A stretch of DNA of 64,000 bases from an uncultured Candidatus Melainabacteria bacterium (GTDB lineage: Bacteria; Cyanobacteriota; Vampirovibrionia; Gastranaerophilales; Gastranaerophilaceae), in NCBI GenBank assembly GCA_934754775.1, contig CAKVIM010000004.1, forward strand, positions 1 to 64,000. Direction: 5' to 3'. Below the pieces are notes generated by a model. The model was not told the origin of the DNA. It was given only the letters and a program-made list of their open reading frames with translations, and did not search any database. A program made the translations under genes and the position numbers. Shown in pieces: positions 6,737 through 14,878 of the stretch. The first letter of the stretch is position 1; each line of letters opens with the position of its first letter.

Positions 6737-7027
6737 CTAAGTGCGAACCTTACATTTAGTAAGAGTCCAAAAGAAAGCCGGAGAATAGGTGCTATTAGCA
6801 TTGAAGAAATAGCTTTCTTTGGTTTTAAAGTTTTCTAACTTAGAAACAATTTTTTGATAATTTGTTTTCATGCGGGGCATGATTTCTTGTTCTGAAAGCC
6901 CTTCTTTAAAGTATCGAGTTTGCCATTCTGTTAGGAGATGATTAATGAAAACTCGCTTTGCCACGTTTAAGTCAGAAAAGATTTCAAAATCAGTTTGTCC
7001 ACTTTTAAATACTACATAAACGTTCAT
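6737..7027 (-). CDS. Small YxDYxEAK-family protein
   Basis: 96 aa. It begins MNVYVVFKSGQTDFEIFSDL-NVAKRVFINHL: a first beta strand, then an acidic S/T-D-x-x-x-AK helix. The same plan occurs in genes at 7056, 7402, 7745, 10977 and, more distantly, 29255 and 29470. AGGAGG lies 8 nt before ATG. The function is unknown. Confidence 0.75.
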   Translation of the reverse strand: MNVYVVFKSGQTDFEIFSDLNVAKRVFINHLLTEWQTRYFKEGLSEQEIMPRMKTNYQKIVSKLENFKTKESYFFNANSTYSPAFFWTLTKCKVRT

Positions 7028-7055
7028 AGTTTTCCTCCTATTACATCGTGCCGCC

Positions 7056-7325
7056 TTACTGTGGGTGTCTTACTTCTCTTTCATAAAGAATAAACTCCTG
7101 TTCTTCAACGGCATAACTAGCCAACCCGACATCATCTATGCTACGTTTAATATCTCCGTTATCAAGTCCATCAAGGTCAGCACGAATAAGCCATGGAATT
7201 TCACCAAAAGTATTCTTAGCAACAGTTCTGATGATTTCAAGGAAGCGTTCCTTTGCTTCATAGAAATCAGAGTAAGCTTCTGGGTCCATGTTGATTGAGT
7301 CATTAATGATATAAATTCTGTCCAT
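7056..7325 (-). CDS. Small YxDYxEAK-family protein
   Basis: 89 aa from MDRIYIINDS. I chose this ATG because GGAAGGA lies at RBS distance and the closest paralogue (7745) begins MDKVYIINN. The motif YSDFYEAKERF is at about residues 19-29. The sequence just after the stop is GGCGGCAC, the motif also found after the 7745 stop. Confidence 0.75.
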   Translation of the reverse strand: MDRIYIINDSINMDPEAYSDFYEAKERFLEIIRTVAKNTFGEIPWLIRADLDGLDNGDIKRSIDDVGLASYAVEEQEFILYEREVRHPQ

Positions 7326-7401
7326 AATAATTATTCCTTCCATAGATTAAAGAATTACTGTGCCGCCGCTCTAAAATTCAATTCTGGTCTTGCGGCACGA
7401 C

Positions 7402-7710
7402 TTACTTAATTTTTGTCATTTGTGAATGATACTTTCGCATCAATTTTAAGTGAGAAACCACTCCCATTTTCTCACAAGAAACATAACGTGGAGAAGGACC
7501 GCAATCTCTTCCATATATGATTTCATCGTCTCCAAGAGTGCGAAGAGTGAAAGGTTGAGAAGAAAAGTTGATTTCACTCGAAGGGAACAGACGATAGATT
7601 TCTCTCAGATAAACGTGCTTTGCCTTTGCGGCAGAGGTTGTATAGGACTCATTGATTACTGAATTGTTCTTTTCATCTCTCGAATAAGTAATAATGTGAT
7701 AGAATTTCAT
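7402..7710 (-). CDS. Small protein, distant YxDYxEAK family
   Basis: 102 aa starting MKFYHIITYSRDEK, with a YTTSAAKAKHVYLREIYR helix that corresponds to the family EAK helix. The C-terminal half is unique. AGGAG lies 8 nt before ATG. The function is unknown. Confidence 0.7.
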   Translation of the reverse strand: MKFYHIITYSRDEKNNSVINESYTTSAAKAKHVYLREIYRLFPSSEINFSSQPFTLRTLGDDEIIYGRDCGPSPRYVSCEKMGVVSHLKLMRKYHSQMTKIK

Positions 7711-7744
7711 TTAAAAACTCCTCTCGGTTAAACTTTGTGCCGCC

Positions 7745-8017
7745 TTACTGTAGGTAATTTAGAACTCTCTCATAAAGTGTAAAGCACTGGTCATCAATCT
7801 CATAGGAAACTTCCTGAATATCTTCAATTTCCTTATCAATCAGACTGTCTTCAAGTACCTCAATGTCATTGAGAAGATGGGCAGGAATTTCTCCATCACC
7901 TTTACGAGTTGCTGCAAAACGAAGCTGGCTAATAAAACGAGCTTTTGCTTCATTGTAATCTGTATAAACCTCTGGGTCCATGCAGATAGTATTATTAATA
8001 ATGTAAACTTTATCCAT
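7745..8017 (-). CDS. Small YxDYxEAK-family protein
   Basis: 90 aa, the closest paralogue of the 7056 product: MDKVYIINNTICMDPEVYTDYNEAKARF, then an acidic helix and a C-terminal strand ending in YERVLNYLQ. It has its own promoter at 8052-8080 and is the first gene of the 7745-7402-7056-6737 run. Confidence 0.8.
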   Translation of the reverse strand: MDKVYIINNTICMDPEVYTDYNEAKARFISQLRFAATRKGDGEIPAHLLNDIEVLEDSLIDKEIEDIQEVSYEIDDQCFTLYERVLNYLQ

Positions 8018-8051
8018 AATATTCTTTCTTCCTTTCTTATTTTATATATAT

Positions 8052-8080
8052 ATTATACCAAAAATTTTTAAAAAAATCAA
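8052..8080 (-). promoter_or_regulatory. Promoter of the 7745-6737 gene run
   Basis: Minus-strand TTGATT (8075-8080), 17 nt, TATAAT (8052-8057). Confidence 0.85.
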
Positions 8081-8147
8081 GAGTTTTGTTATGCCGCCAG
8101 AGGGTAAAATTGAATTTTGGTCTCGCGGCACATTGTCATTTAAAAGA

Positions 8148-8187
8148 AAAGAGCAGAGGTTGTTCTTTAAAATTCCTCTGCTCTTTT
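8148..8187 (-). terminator. Intrinsic terminator
   Basis: Long stem AAAGAGCAGAGG / CCTCTGCTCTTT that contains the last codons of the 8167 gene; minus-strand tail TTCTTTT. Confidence 0.8.
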
Positions 8188-8541
8188 TATCATTATTTCT
8201 TCTTCATCATGTAAACTTAACTTTATCTTCTTGTCGTCTTTAAAATCTTTAAGCTGCTCCTCTGTCATAATAGCAACCATACGAGTATCGTTTCTTAAAG
8301 TATACTCTACTTTGTATAGGACTTCATCGTGTTCAGACCAATAAGCAGTTACAGACTCTATTGGGTAAGAGAACTTTAAATTTTCGCCGCAGTAAACAAT
8401 TGCCATCATTATTGAAATTCCCACAATTACGATAGCAAGTCCGACTTTCTCGTCTTTTTTTGTGGAGGAGAAAATTGAAATACCGAAAATCATTAAGATT
8501 ACTCCGGCAAGTATCCCTATAATTATCAAAAATGTTCCCAT
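8167..8541 (-). CDS. Membrane protein with small exposed domain
   Basis: About 124 aa from MGTFLIIIG, chosen because AAGGAGG lies 8 nt upstream. Two hydrophobic helices (about residues 2-24 and 32-50) precede a soluble beta domain (VTAYWSEHDEVLYKVEYTL). It has the same architecture as the 5943 product, so the two may be distant paralogues. It is the last gene of the 9569-9128-8854-8555-8167 cluster. Confidence 0.75.
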   Translation of the reverse strand: MGTFLIIIGILAGVILMIFGISIFSSTKKDEKVGLAIVIVGISIMMAIVYCGENLKFSYPIESVTAYWSEHDEVLYKVEYTLRNDTRMVAIMTEEQLKDFKDDKKIKLSLHDEEEIMIKRAEEF

Positions 8542-8554
8542 TGCCGCCGCCTCC

Positions 8555-8857
8555 TTAAAAAATATCAAGTATCTTGAATTTGAAGCTCACTTTATCAACA
8601 TGACAATAATCTGTTCTATCCCAGAGCGTTTTTCTTATTCTCTTTAAGAGGTCAGTATAGTCAACCACATCACTGTAAATTCTTACAAGTTTCTCGTCAA
8701 CTCTGTCGCCGCTCTCCTGCCATTCCTCTGGAAACCAAATTATTTCATCTTCAATCTCAACCTCAATATTAATTGGATTTTTAAGATTGTCGAGTCCTTC
8801 AACCACTCCTCCTGTATAAATAAGAAGTGCTCTTTCAGTATTTTCTCTTGTTCTCAT
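8555..8857 (-). CDS. Protein of unknown function
   Basis: 100 aa, acidic. No domain is recognised; the middle is negatively charged (VEIEDEIIWFPEEWQES). AAGGAG lies 6 nt before ATG. The start overlaps the end of the 8854 gene by 4 nt, which suggests translational coupling. Confidence 0.7.
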   Translation of the reverse strand: MRTRENTERALLIYTGGVVEGLDNLKNPINIEVEIEDEIIWFPEEWQESGDRVDEKLVRIYSDVVDYTDLLKRIRKTLWDRTDYCHVDKVSFKFKILDIF

Positions 8858-9168
8858 GTAGGCTCCTTATCGTCGTCAAGTGCTTTTGCTTCTGTAATCA
8901 TAAGAGTAATCTTAGAAGTTGGAGAAGTACAAGAACCGTAGCCCAAATAATTAAAGTCTTTTAAAGCATCAATTACGGCTTTCCACATAACATCATCTTC
9001 TAAGAAATTAAATTCTTTCAAAGCCGTTCTTTGGAAGAACGATTTAGCCCCTTCCTTTGTATCAAATGCAAAAACCTCAAAAGTTTTCTCGGTATCATAT
9101 TTGTTATTGATGATAACCGCCGTTTTCTCACTTCTTCGGGGCTTTCTTTGCTGCGACTTCTGACTCAT
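8854..9168 (-). CDS. Protein of unknown function
   Basis: About 104 aa from MSQKSQQRK, chosen because AGGAGG lies 9 nt upstream; in-frame ATGs exist to 9195. The short basic N-terminus is followed by an alpha/beta domain (TAVIINNKYDTEKTFEVFAF, then FDTKEGAKSFF) resembling the YxDYxEAK family plan. The gene starts inside the 3' end of the 9128 gene. Confidence 0.65.
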   Translation of the reverse strand: MSQKSQQRKPRRSEKTAVIINNKYDTEKTFEVFAFDTKEGAKSFFQRTALKEFNFLEDDVMWKAVIDALKDFNYLGYGSCTSPTSKITLMITEAKALDDDKEPT

Positions 9169-9463
9169 AAGCATCTGCCTCCTCATCAAGGTCATACTTC
9201 TGAACAGGTCTCTTGCAATCTTCCTTGTTGTACCAAGGTCTTGTTGAAACCTTTACTGAAACAACCACATCAGAAGAGAAACCATCTTCGTCCTTCGCTT
9301 CACCAACAACCACACCAATCTCATTCGATGCAGTTTTGCGACAGCCGTCATACTTCTCAGAAAGATAAGCAACAATGTCTTCGATAAGTGCCTGACGTGC
9401 TTTTTCCTTGATGACTGAAACCTTTGTCTCTTCTGTAAAATCAATCAGTATCTTCTCTGCCAT
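9128..9463 (-). CDS. Member of the three-gene phage-specific family
   Basis: 111 aa. It shares NEIGVVVG with NEIGVVIG of the 9569 product, followed by an acidic segment and a V-V-S-VKVS strand. The C-terminus is short and lysine-rich. Paralogues are at 9569 and 1941. GAGGT lies about 8 nt before ATG. The function is unknown. Confidence 0.75.
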   Translation of the reverse strand: MAEKILIDFTEETKVSVIKEKARQALIEDIVAYLSEKYDGCRKTASNEIGVVVGEAKDEDGFSSDVVVSVKVSTRPWYNKEDCKRPVQKYDLDEEADAYESEVAAKKAPKK

Positions 9464-9568
9464 TTCACATACCTCTTTCTCTTAGTTTAAGTTAAAGTTA
9501 ATGGGAGAGTCTTTGAAGGTTTCTCACTTCTCTGACCCATAAGGGCAACTTAATGTTGCCCGCAATTC

Positions 9569-9997
9569 TTAGAACTCAGCAGGTTCGTCTGCTTTCTCTT
9601 CTCTCTTTGCCTTGTCTGCCGCAATCTTCTTCTGCTTAGCCGCCGCCTTTTCAGCATCCTTATCTGCCTTCTCCTGAATGTAATCCTCATACTCTTCCTT
9701 TGCTGCTGCAAAATCGAAAGTAGCGAATGTCTTAGACTTTGTCTTTCTCTCAACGAAATCCTTAGCAGAAGCGTTGATTGTTACGCAAACAGGAACATCC
9801 TCGCCGTCAACAGAAGCAGTACCAATAACCACACCAATTTCATTTGTCTTTGATGTGCCGCCGGTACGAACCATAGCGACGTTATCCTCGCCGTAGATAT
9901 CTGTTACTGCTGAGAAGATAACACTCATGATGTCTGTCTTAGCGTCTGCCTTAGCCTTTGTTACTGTGTAATCCTTTGTGATTTCAATGTTCTTCAT
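9569..9997 (-). CDS. Member of the three-gene phage-specific family
   Basis: 142 aa. An N-terminal alpha/beta domain contains KTNEIGVVIGTASVDGE and CVTINASAKDF. The C-terminal 55 residues are a long charged helix rich in K, A and E, probably coiled coil. First gene of its cluster, behind the promoter at 10086-10114. High K/E content and strong expression signals suggest an abundant binding protein; the function is unknown. Confidence 0.75.
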   Translation of the reverse strand: MKNIEITKDYTVTKAKADAKTDIMSVIFSAVTDIYGEDNVAMVRTGGTSKTNEIGVVIGTASVDGEDVPVCVTINASAKDFVERKTKSKTFATFDFAAAKEEYEDYIQEKADKDAEKAAAKQKKIAADKAKREEKADEPAEF

Positions 9998-10085
9998 ATG
10001 AACCTCTTTCTCCTTTTAACGTCTATGGTGACACTTAAATTTGTTCGTCAGATTTTTTCTGACTTCTTTTTTATTTTCTATATAT

Positions 10086-10114
10086 ATTATATCAAAAATT
10101 TTTAAGAAAATCAA
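10086..10114 (-). promoter_or_regulatory. Promoter of the 9569 cluster
   Basis: Minus-strand TTGATT (10109-10114), 17 nt, TATAAT (10086-10091). Confidence 0.85.
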
Positions 10115-10124
10115 GTATTTTTTC

Positions 10125-10397
10125 TTAAAATTTTGTGAATAATTTGTGAACGAAGCCCCAAATTGAAGTACTTACGGTAAGCATAGTTGGCAAGGCTTTC
10201 ATCTCTAAATAGAATAAGAGATGTTGGGAGCAACTCCCAAATGGAGGAAAATGGAGCTTCATTCACTTAGAGGTAAATCATACAAGCGTAATTCCTCAGA
10301 GATGCCTTTCACATCTGTATTCCCAACTTCTTACAAGGTAGTTTAGTCTCTTGCCTAGGAGCAGCAACCTTGTTTTCTTCTTTCTCTTTTTCTTTTC
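10125..10397 (-). ncRNA. Candidate structured non-coding RNA
   Basis: About 270 nt between two promoters with no RBS-led frame. Read on the minus strand from the promoter at 10405-10433 it has clear stem-loops: CAAGGT..ACCTTG near the 5' end, CATCTCT / AGAGATG, and TTGGGAG-TTGC-CTCCCAA. I do not recognise a family. Confidence 0.45.
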
Positions 10398-10404
10398 TAT
10401 ATAT

Positions 10405-10433
10405 ATTATATCAAATTTTTTTGAAAAAATCAA
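10405..10433 (-). promoter_or_regulatory. Promoter for the gene-free RNA region
   Basis: Minus-strand TTGATT (10428-10433), 17 nt, TATAAT (10405-10410). No open frame follows before the next promoter, so it probably makes a non-coding RNA. Confidence 0.85.
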
Positions 10434-10439
10434 ATATTT

Positions 10440-10705
10440 TTTGATTAGTGATTTTCAAAATTTACAAGCAGGACGACAGTGCCGCCGTCCCGCAGGCGAA
10501 TATTCTTTCTTGCTTTGAGTCACCAACTAGAATATTCAAGTATTATTAGCCACTTCTGGAACTAGGGAGTTTTTTAATCTCGGCTAACCCGTAGGTTTTG
10601 TGACCCTCCTCGTAAACCTCACTTACTATACCTTTTTGTTAAAGCAGTTAGCATAAGTAGTATATCTGCTAAGCCAAAATCTCAACTTTTACGCCTGCCG
10701 GCACA
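10440..10705 (-). other. Gene-free stretch, possible RNA or 3' leader
   Basis: About 265 nt downstream of the 10711 gene with no gene. It contains short GC-rich ends (GCCGGCAGGCG and GACGGCGGCAC on the minus strand) and segments such as GCTTAGCAGATATAC able to pair locally. It could be a second structured RNA; no terminator is evident. Confidence 0.3.
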
Positions 10706-10710
10706 ACACA

Positions 10711-10962
10711 TTAATCATCGTCCTCTTTTGTCGGGTCGTCAAGAGTGCAGAACTTCTGAATAACATCATGAGAAATAAGCTTTCCTTCTGGTGTATAGGT
10801 ATCCTGCCAATTCAGATAGACCAGCTTAGGAGCAGTAGTTTCTCCCTGTACGTTATAAAAGTCTATCTGACAAAGTATCGTGCCGCCGTCCTCAGTTTCT
10901 TTCTTAAAGTAAGCTGCCTTTGTCTTATCAAGCATCTGAATTATCTGTTCAAGGTCTGTCAT
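10711..10962 (-). CDS. Small protein of unknown function
   Basis: 83 aa from MTDLEQIIQMLDKTKAAYF, chosen for AAAGGAG at RBS distance. An amphipathic N-terminal helix is followed by strands with ILCQIDFYN and APKLVYLNW, and a very acidic C-terminus. The RBS region overlaps the end of the 10977 gene, so the two form an operon. Confidence 0.7.
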   Translation of the reverse strand: MTDLEQIIQMLDKTKAAYFKKETEDGGTILCQIDFYNVQGETTAPKLVYLNWQDTYTPEGKLISHDVIQKFCTLDDPTKEDDD

Positions 10963-10976
10963 TCTAATTACTCCTT

Positions 10977-11594
10977 TCATACTCCATAACGGTTAGCAAA
11001 CTCAATAACACCCAACTCTTTAAGCTTAGTAACAAGCTCTTCATCAGTAAGGTAAACATCTCCTCTAATGATAAGCCAATCTCCCATAACACGGGTGACA
11101 GGGTCTTCATCAGACTCCTCGTCATAAAAGCCCTCTGTTTTAATGACTTTTAAGCCAGCAGGGATAATGTACTCTGACCAAAGTTCCGCATTAAAAGAAA
11201 TCATATTCTCAACTTCATCTTTATCTCTACAGAGAACAAAAGCCTCACAAGTTAGTGGCGACCAGCCAACTTCGCCATCCCAAGCGAAAATCATTATTCT
11301 ACAAGAAGGCTTGTTTATTCTCTTGACCATAAGAGTGTAAAATGTAGAGTCTTCGTCTTCTATTGTGAACTCCTTTATACCAACTTTTTCTCCAAGTTTT
11401 TCATCTTCAAAATGCTCAATGAAATCATTAAGCTTAGTAAGCTCTCTATTCAGAACTGTTGGGTCAGTGATATTATCAAGAATATCTTCTCTTATAGAGA
11501 GAAAAAAGTTCTTCTTTGCTTCCTTATAATCTGTGTAAATCTCTGGGATTGAAGTAGAGTTATAAGTCATTGTCAGCACATAGACAAAATCCAT
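10977..11594 (-). CDS. Two-part YxDYxEAK-family protein
   Basis: 205 aa. The N-terminal half begins MDFVYVLTMTYN and contains IYTDYKEAKKNF, matching the small family at 6737-8017; the second half (about residues 110-205) repeats a similar strand-helix plan (CRIMIFAWDGEVG, FVLCRDKDEVENM). It may be a fused duplication. Its promoter is at 11628-11656. Confidence 0.75.
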   Translation of the reverse strand: MDFVYVLTMTYNSTSIPEIYTDYKEAKKNFFLSIREDILDNITDPTVLNRELTKLNDFIEHFEDEKLGEKVGIKEFTIEDEDSTFYTLMVKRINKPSCRIMIFAWDGEVGWSPLTCEAFVLCRDKDEVENMISFNAELWSEYIIPAGLKVIKTEGFYDEESDEDPVTRVMGDWLIIRGDVYLTDEELVTKLKELGVIEFANRYGV

Positions 11595-11627
11595 TCTTTT
11601 CTTTCCCCTTTCTGATTTTCTATAATA

Positions 11628-11656
11628 ATTATATCAAAAATTCTTTAGAAAATCAA
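11628..11656 (-). promoter_or_regulatory. Promoter of the 10977-10711 operon
   Basis: Minus-strand TTGATT (11651-11656), 17 nt, TATAAT (11628-11633). The -35 box lies close to the end of the preceding gene. Confidence 0.85.
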
Positions 11657-11663
11657 TAATTCT

Positions 11664-12218
11664 TTAGAATTCTTCTCCACAAATTGGACAATAAAAATGA
11701 ACATCATTGGAGTCTTTTCTAAAACGTATCTTAGGATAATCATCCTTATAAATTGGCTCGCCGCAATTAGGACATTGAACTTCTTCTTCCTCTGGGTCAG
11801 CCATTCCATTCTTTATCATTACATAACGCATTTCATCAAAATAGCAAGGCTCTTCTTTTTTAGTAGAATTAGCTTCTTTAATTGCTTCCTGAACTTCTGG
11901 GTCATTTTCAAGAAGTGTTGTTGGTTTAACATATTCAATCTTCTTATTGAACTCCTTACCATTTACGAAGAGAGAACACTCCCAATCAAGATTTTCTTCA
12001 CCTACACGAGAAACCTGTATTGCTGCCCAAGGGAACTGCTTGCTAAGTTTCCTCATATCTGTATGCCAATCATACCACTTAGCATCAGAAACAAGGAGAG
12101 TCTCATCATCAAGATAGTCTACGTTGTATCCACTAATTTGGGAAAGCGGCTCACAAATTTCAGCAACATCTGCCTTTTCATTTTTGATTGTTATTTCAAA
12201 ATCTGAGTAATAACCCAT
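11664..12218 (-). CDS. Zinc-ribbon protein of unknown function
   Basis: 184 aa. An N-terminal alpha/beta domain begins MGYYSDFEITIKN. Residues 148-184 carry CPNCGEPIY and CPICGEEF, two CxxC knuckles that would bind one zinc. The AAGAGGT RBS is followed by ATG. The zinc ribbon suggests nucleic acid or protein binding; no enzyme motif is seen. Confidence 0.75.
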   Translation of the reverse strand: MGYYSDFEITIKNEKADVAEICEPLSQISGYNVDYLDDETLLVSDAKWYDWHTDMRKLSKQFPWAAIQVSRVGEENLDWECSLFVNGKEFNKKIEYVKPTTLLENDPEVQEAIKEANSTKKEEPCYFDEMRYVMIKNGMADPEEEEVQCPNCGEPIYKDDYPKIRFRKDSNDVHFYCPICGEEF

Positions 12219-12250
12219 ATTATTTACCTCTTTTCTTATTTTCTATATAT

Positions 12251-12279
12251 ATTATATCAAATTTTTTATACAATTTCAA
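12251..12279 (-). promoter_or_regulatory. Promoter of the gene at 11664
   Basis: Minus-strand TTGAAA (12274-12279), 17 nt, TATAAT (12251-12256). Confidence 0.75.
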
Positions 12280-12357
12280 CAATTTTACTGTGCCGGCCTG
12301 CGATAATTTTAAGCAAATGTTCCTGCAAAAGTCCGGGCCGCGGCACGTCATAATTAA

Positions 12358-12388
12358 AAAAAGAGAGGCAGACGTTGAGCCTACCTCT
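12358..12388 (-). terminator. Terminator after the tRNA-Arg transcript
   Basis: Stem AGAGGTAGGC / GTCTGCCTCT (two mismatches or wobbles) followed by TTTTTTT on the minus strand. Confidence 0.7.
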
Positions 12389-12438
12389 ACAAAAACAGGG
12401 GAAAGTATGTGAAAAGATATGTTGTCTTTCGACAACTT

Positions 12439-12516
12439 TGGTCCGCCACGTTAGATTTGAACTAACAACCTTTCGCTTCGTAGACGATTGCTCTCTTCCA
12501 ATTGAGCTAGTGGCGG
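12439..12516 (-). tRNA. tRNA-Arg(ACG)
   Basis: Acceptor CCGCCAC/GTGGCGG, discriminator A and an encoded CCA. The anticodon loop is CTACGAA (anticodon ACG, reads CGU and, after A-to-I editing, CGC/CGA). D and T arms are canonical. Confidence 0.9.
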
Positions 12517-12534
12517 AAGCTTACAACTTATTTT

Positions 12535-13017
12535 AACGTGTAGTTGTCAAACACGCTTGTGTCTACGGTCACAAGATTTGCAAGAATTAGAGAGAACTTA
12601 GCACATCCCTCCAGAAAGCTAAATTCTAAGACTCGTAAGTGAAAACGAGCTATTGCGGACTCTATTTCTTGTCGAGAAGAAATTGTTCCTACTTCTATCT
12701 CTCCCTCTACACTCTCGGGGTTGAGGTATTCCGATAAGGTGATTAATTCTTAAAGTGCAACTTGAAACAGCCCTTATCCTACCTCTTTGCACTGATAACC
12801 TTTTGGCTGTTATCTACCTCTACTAGCACATATTCAGTAGTCAAATCCTAAATAGCCTCTCGGTCGCTAATAACCAGTCCTGTCCCTCCCAGTAACCACA
12901 AGAGCTTCCACCGATGGGAAGATTTTACGATGCTACGTCACCGCTCCGTCGCAGTTTACTGCCTGCGAGCCACAGCTTCTTAATTCACCATATGCTAGCC
13001 AGTAAATTAAGAAGAGT
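12535..13017 (-). ncRNA. Long gene-free stretch between two tRNAs, candidate structured RNA
   Basis: About 480 nt lying in the same transcript as tRNA-Met (upstream) and tRNA-Arg (downstream), with no RBS-led gene. Local hairpins are visible, for example CTTCTTAATT / AATTAAGAAG at 12975-13014. Large phage RNAs such as GOLLD and ROOL sit beside tRNAs, but I cannot assign this one from sequence alone. Confidence 0.4.
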
Positions 13018-13021
13018 TGGG

Positions 13022-13091
13022 TGCAGAGGGACAGAATTGAACTGTCATCTCTGGGTAATGAACCCAGCGTCCTACCATTAGACTACCCTGC
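13022..13091 (-). tRNA. tRNA-Met(CAT)
   Basis: Acceptor GCAGGGT paired with CCTCTGC. The anticodon stem is CTGGG/CCCAG with loop TTCATTA, anticodon CAT, and the T arm is GACAG/CTGTC. No exact CCA is encoded. It could be elongator Met or a lysidine-modified Ile tRNA. Confidence 0.8.
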
Positions 13092-13125
13092 GATGTTTTG
13101 ATTTCCTTTCTCATTTTCTATATAT

Positions 13126-13154
13126 ATTATATCAAAAATTTTGAAGAAAATCAA
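13126..13154 (-). promoter_or_regulatory. Promoter of the tRNA-Met - RNA - tRNA-Arg transcript
   Basis: Minus-strand TTGATT (13149-13154), 17 nt, TATAAT (13126-13131). Confidence 0.85.
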
Positions 13155-13164
13155 ATTTTTGAAT

Positions 13165-13605
13165 AGGAATTTAGCCGCATAAAGCGTTGCCCATCTGACT
13201 CCTCGTGGCGGAATTCCTTATGTCAGATTGGAGATGGGGAGTACTGCCCTCCCGTCCGAAACATTTAGTACCACATTTTCTACAAGCTTAGTAAGTTATT
13301 AATCTTATCTTGTTGCCGAGAACTCACACTCGTGCCGCAAGAGCAACTCAAAAGGATACAAGACTTAGAGCTGAGTCTATTCCAAGAAAAGAAGATATTT
13401 TAAAATCAAAAGACCGCTAAAGAACTACAAATATCTTAAAATTAAACTTTATCGGTCTTGCGGTTTATACCGCCAGCCTAAAATTAGGCAGCAACGCTAA
13501 CTGTGTCAATTAATTTAAAAGTTGACTGTTGAAGGTGTCACCTTGCTTGCTTATGAAGCTTTCAATGCTCCGTCGAACCTATATCATCCCCGTAGTGCCG
13601 CGGCA
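13165..13605 (-). other. Gene-free stretch downstream of the 13609 gene
   Basis: About 440 nt without an RBS-led gene. It contains two related segments (around 13392 and 13430, each with ATATTTTAAAAT or ATATCTTAAAATT followed by a copy of GACCG/CGGTC) and several potential stems. It may be a structured 3' RNA of the 13609 transcript. No terminator was recognised before the tRNA promoter. Confidence 0.3.
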
Positions 13606-13608
13606 CGA

Positions 13609-14259
13609 CTAACGCTTTTTAGCGAAATAGGTTAGACCAGAGTCGTAACCTCTGTACATAAAAGTATAAAATGGGTTTTCAGCTCTTGTAATCCAAGAGC
13701 CGCCCGCCTTATGGGAATAGTAACCCGACTTTGGATTGTAACGAATGAAATGGAAGTCTGTTTCCTTTGTCATCATCATTATACCATATTCATCATCTGC
13801 AAGTTCATCAAAATTAGAGATAACTCTAACATCTGAGAAACAAGCGAGAATTGAAGTAATGATTAGTTGAATTGCAGCGGAAGTGTTAAAAGCTCTTTCT
13901 CCCATCATTTCTTCTAAAGTTGAGTTATCATAGCCATTTCTTTTAAGATTATCAGCTATTGCCGCAAGAGCAGTTTCTTCTTTATCAACAGGAAAGAAAC
14001 GAGTTATGTATTCTGAGGATGGCTCGCATTTATCACCTGTCAGCCACCAGCCCTCTTCATCTCTTCTTTCGTCAATAAAGTTATAAGTAGGGAAAGGATG
14101 AAGCCAAGTATAAGTACCAAAAGCATAACCAAAACAGTTATAATTGCGAATATTGGTGCGGTATGGACCTCTCTCATGATTGACGTTAAAAACATCTGAA
14201 ATTGGTGAGATAATTTCTCCAGTTGGAGAACAGCAATTAACAAACAAACAATCAGTCAT
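13609..14259 (-). CDS. Possible Cys-His peptidase/amidase-like protein
   Basis: 216 aa from MTDCLFVN (an ATG nine bases upstream overlaps the RBS). Two motifs stand out: NYNCFGYAFGTYTW at about residues 38-51, and DFHFIRYNPKSGYYSHKAGG near residues 170-190. A Cys in an NC-x-x-YA context with a later DFHF..R...SHK..G resembles papain/NlpC-like cysteine hydrolases of phages and bacteria. No membrane segment or secretion signal is seen, so it would act in the cytoplasm. Confidence 0.5.
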   Translation of the reverse strand: MTDCLFVNCCSPTGEIISPISDVFNVNHERGPYRTNIRNYNCFGYAFGTYTWLHPFPTYNFIDERRDEEGWWLTGDKCEPSSEYITRFFPVDKEETALAAIADNLKRNGYDNSTLEEMMGERAFNTSAAIQLIITSILACFSDVRVISNFDELADDEYGIMMMTKETDFHFIRYNPKSGYYSHKAGGSWITRAENPFYTFMYRGYDSGLTYFAKKR

Positions 14260-14291
14260 ACTTTTCATTTCCTTTCTTATTTTCTATAAAT

Positions 14292-14320
14292 ATTATAGCA
14301 AAATTTTAAAAGAAAATCAA
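14292..14320 (-). promoter_or_regulatory. Promoter of the gene at 13609
   Basis: Minus-strand TTGATT (14315-14320), 17 nt, TATAAT (14292-14297). Confidence 0.85.
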
Positions 14321-14383
14321 ATCTTTATTACCTTGTGCCGCCAGAGGGAAAATTCCCTCAAAACTATGGCGGCCGGCACAACA

Positions 14384-14878
14384 TTAGTAAGAGTTGTAAA
14401 AAGAAAGTTCATACTTAAAATCTTTAACTCCGAGGTCATACTGTTCATCGCTATCAATTCCAAGTGTCTCAGTTACAAACTCCTCGTCCATACCAAAGCA
14501 ATCAACAAGGTCAAAAAAGCCTATATGTCCTTTGAAGAAGAGCAGTGCAAGGTTAACTTTATAAAGGCATCTGTGAAGAATGTATATATAATTAGGAAGT
14601 GGCCATACTGAATCAAAAATCCCATCTACAATCTCACCTATCGGTGCTGAGCAAAGAGTATCAATTTCATTTTGATAAGCATCTCTCAGGTCTTCAAGGT
14701 AATATATCATATCTTCTGATGTTGGTTTGCTCTCGAGAGTTGCGTCAAAGTCACCCCTGCCTAAAGCATTTGAAAGTTTTTGTGCCATTGAATAGCATTT
14801 TCTCATATAGATGACAGGAAGTTCAACCTGCTTACCGTTTCTCTTAAAAGTTACATCAACATAAGTATCAAGTCCCAT
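14384..14878 (-). CDS. Conserved-looking phage protein, function unknown
   Basis: 164 aa. It starts MGLDTYVDVTF, a start seen in several phage accessory proteins, and is followed by helices containing YLEDLRDAYQNEI and hydrophobic PLPNYIYILHRCLYKVNLALLFF. No catalytic motif. AGGAGG lies 8 nt upstream. The start codon overlaps the stop of the 14878 gene (TAATG). Confidence 0.7.
   Translation of the reverse strand: MGLDTYVDVTFKRNGKQVELPVIYMRKCYSMAQKLSNALGRGDFDATLESKPTSEDMIYYLEDLRDAYQNEIDTLCSAPIGEIVDGIFDSVWPLPNYIYILHRCLYKVNLALLFFKGHIGFFDLVDCFGMDEEFVTETLGIDSDEQYDLGVKDFKYELSFYNSY

Noticed and set aside
9253-9753. Basic R/Q-rich frames overlapping the 9128 and 9569 genes
   Set aside because: They are shadows of the real genes; no RBS.
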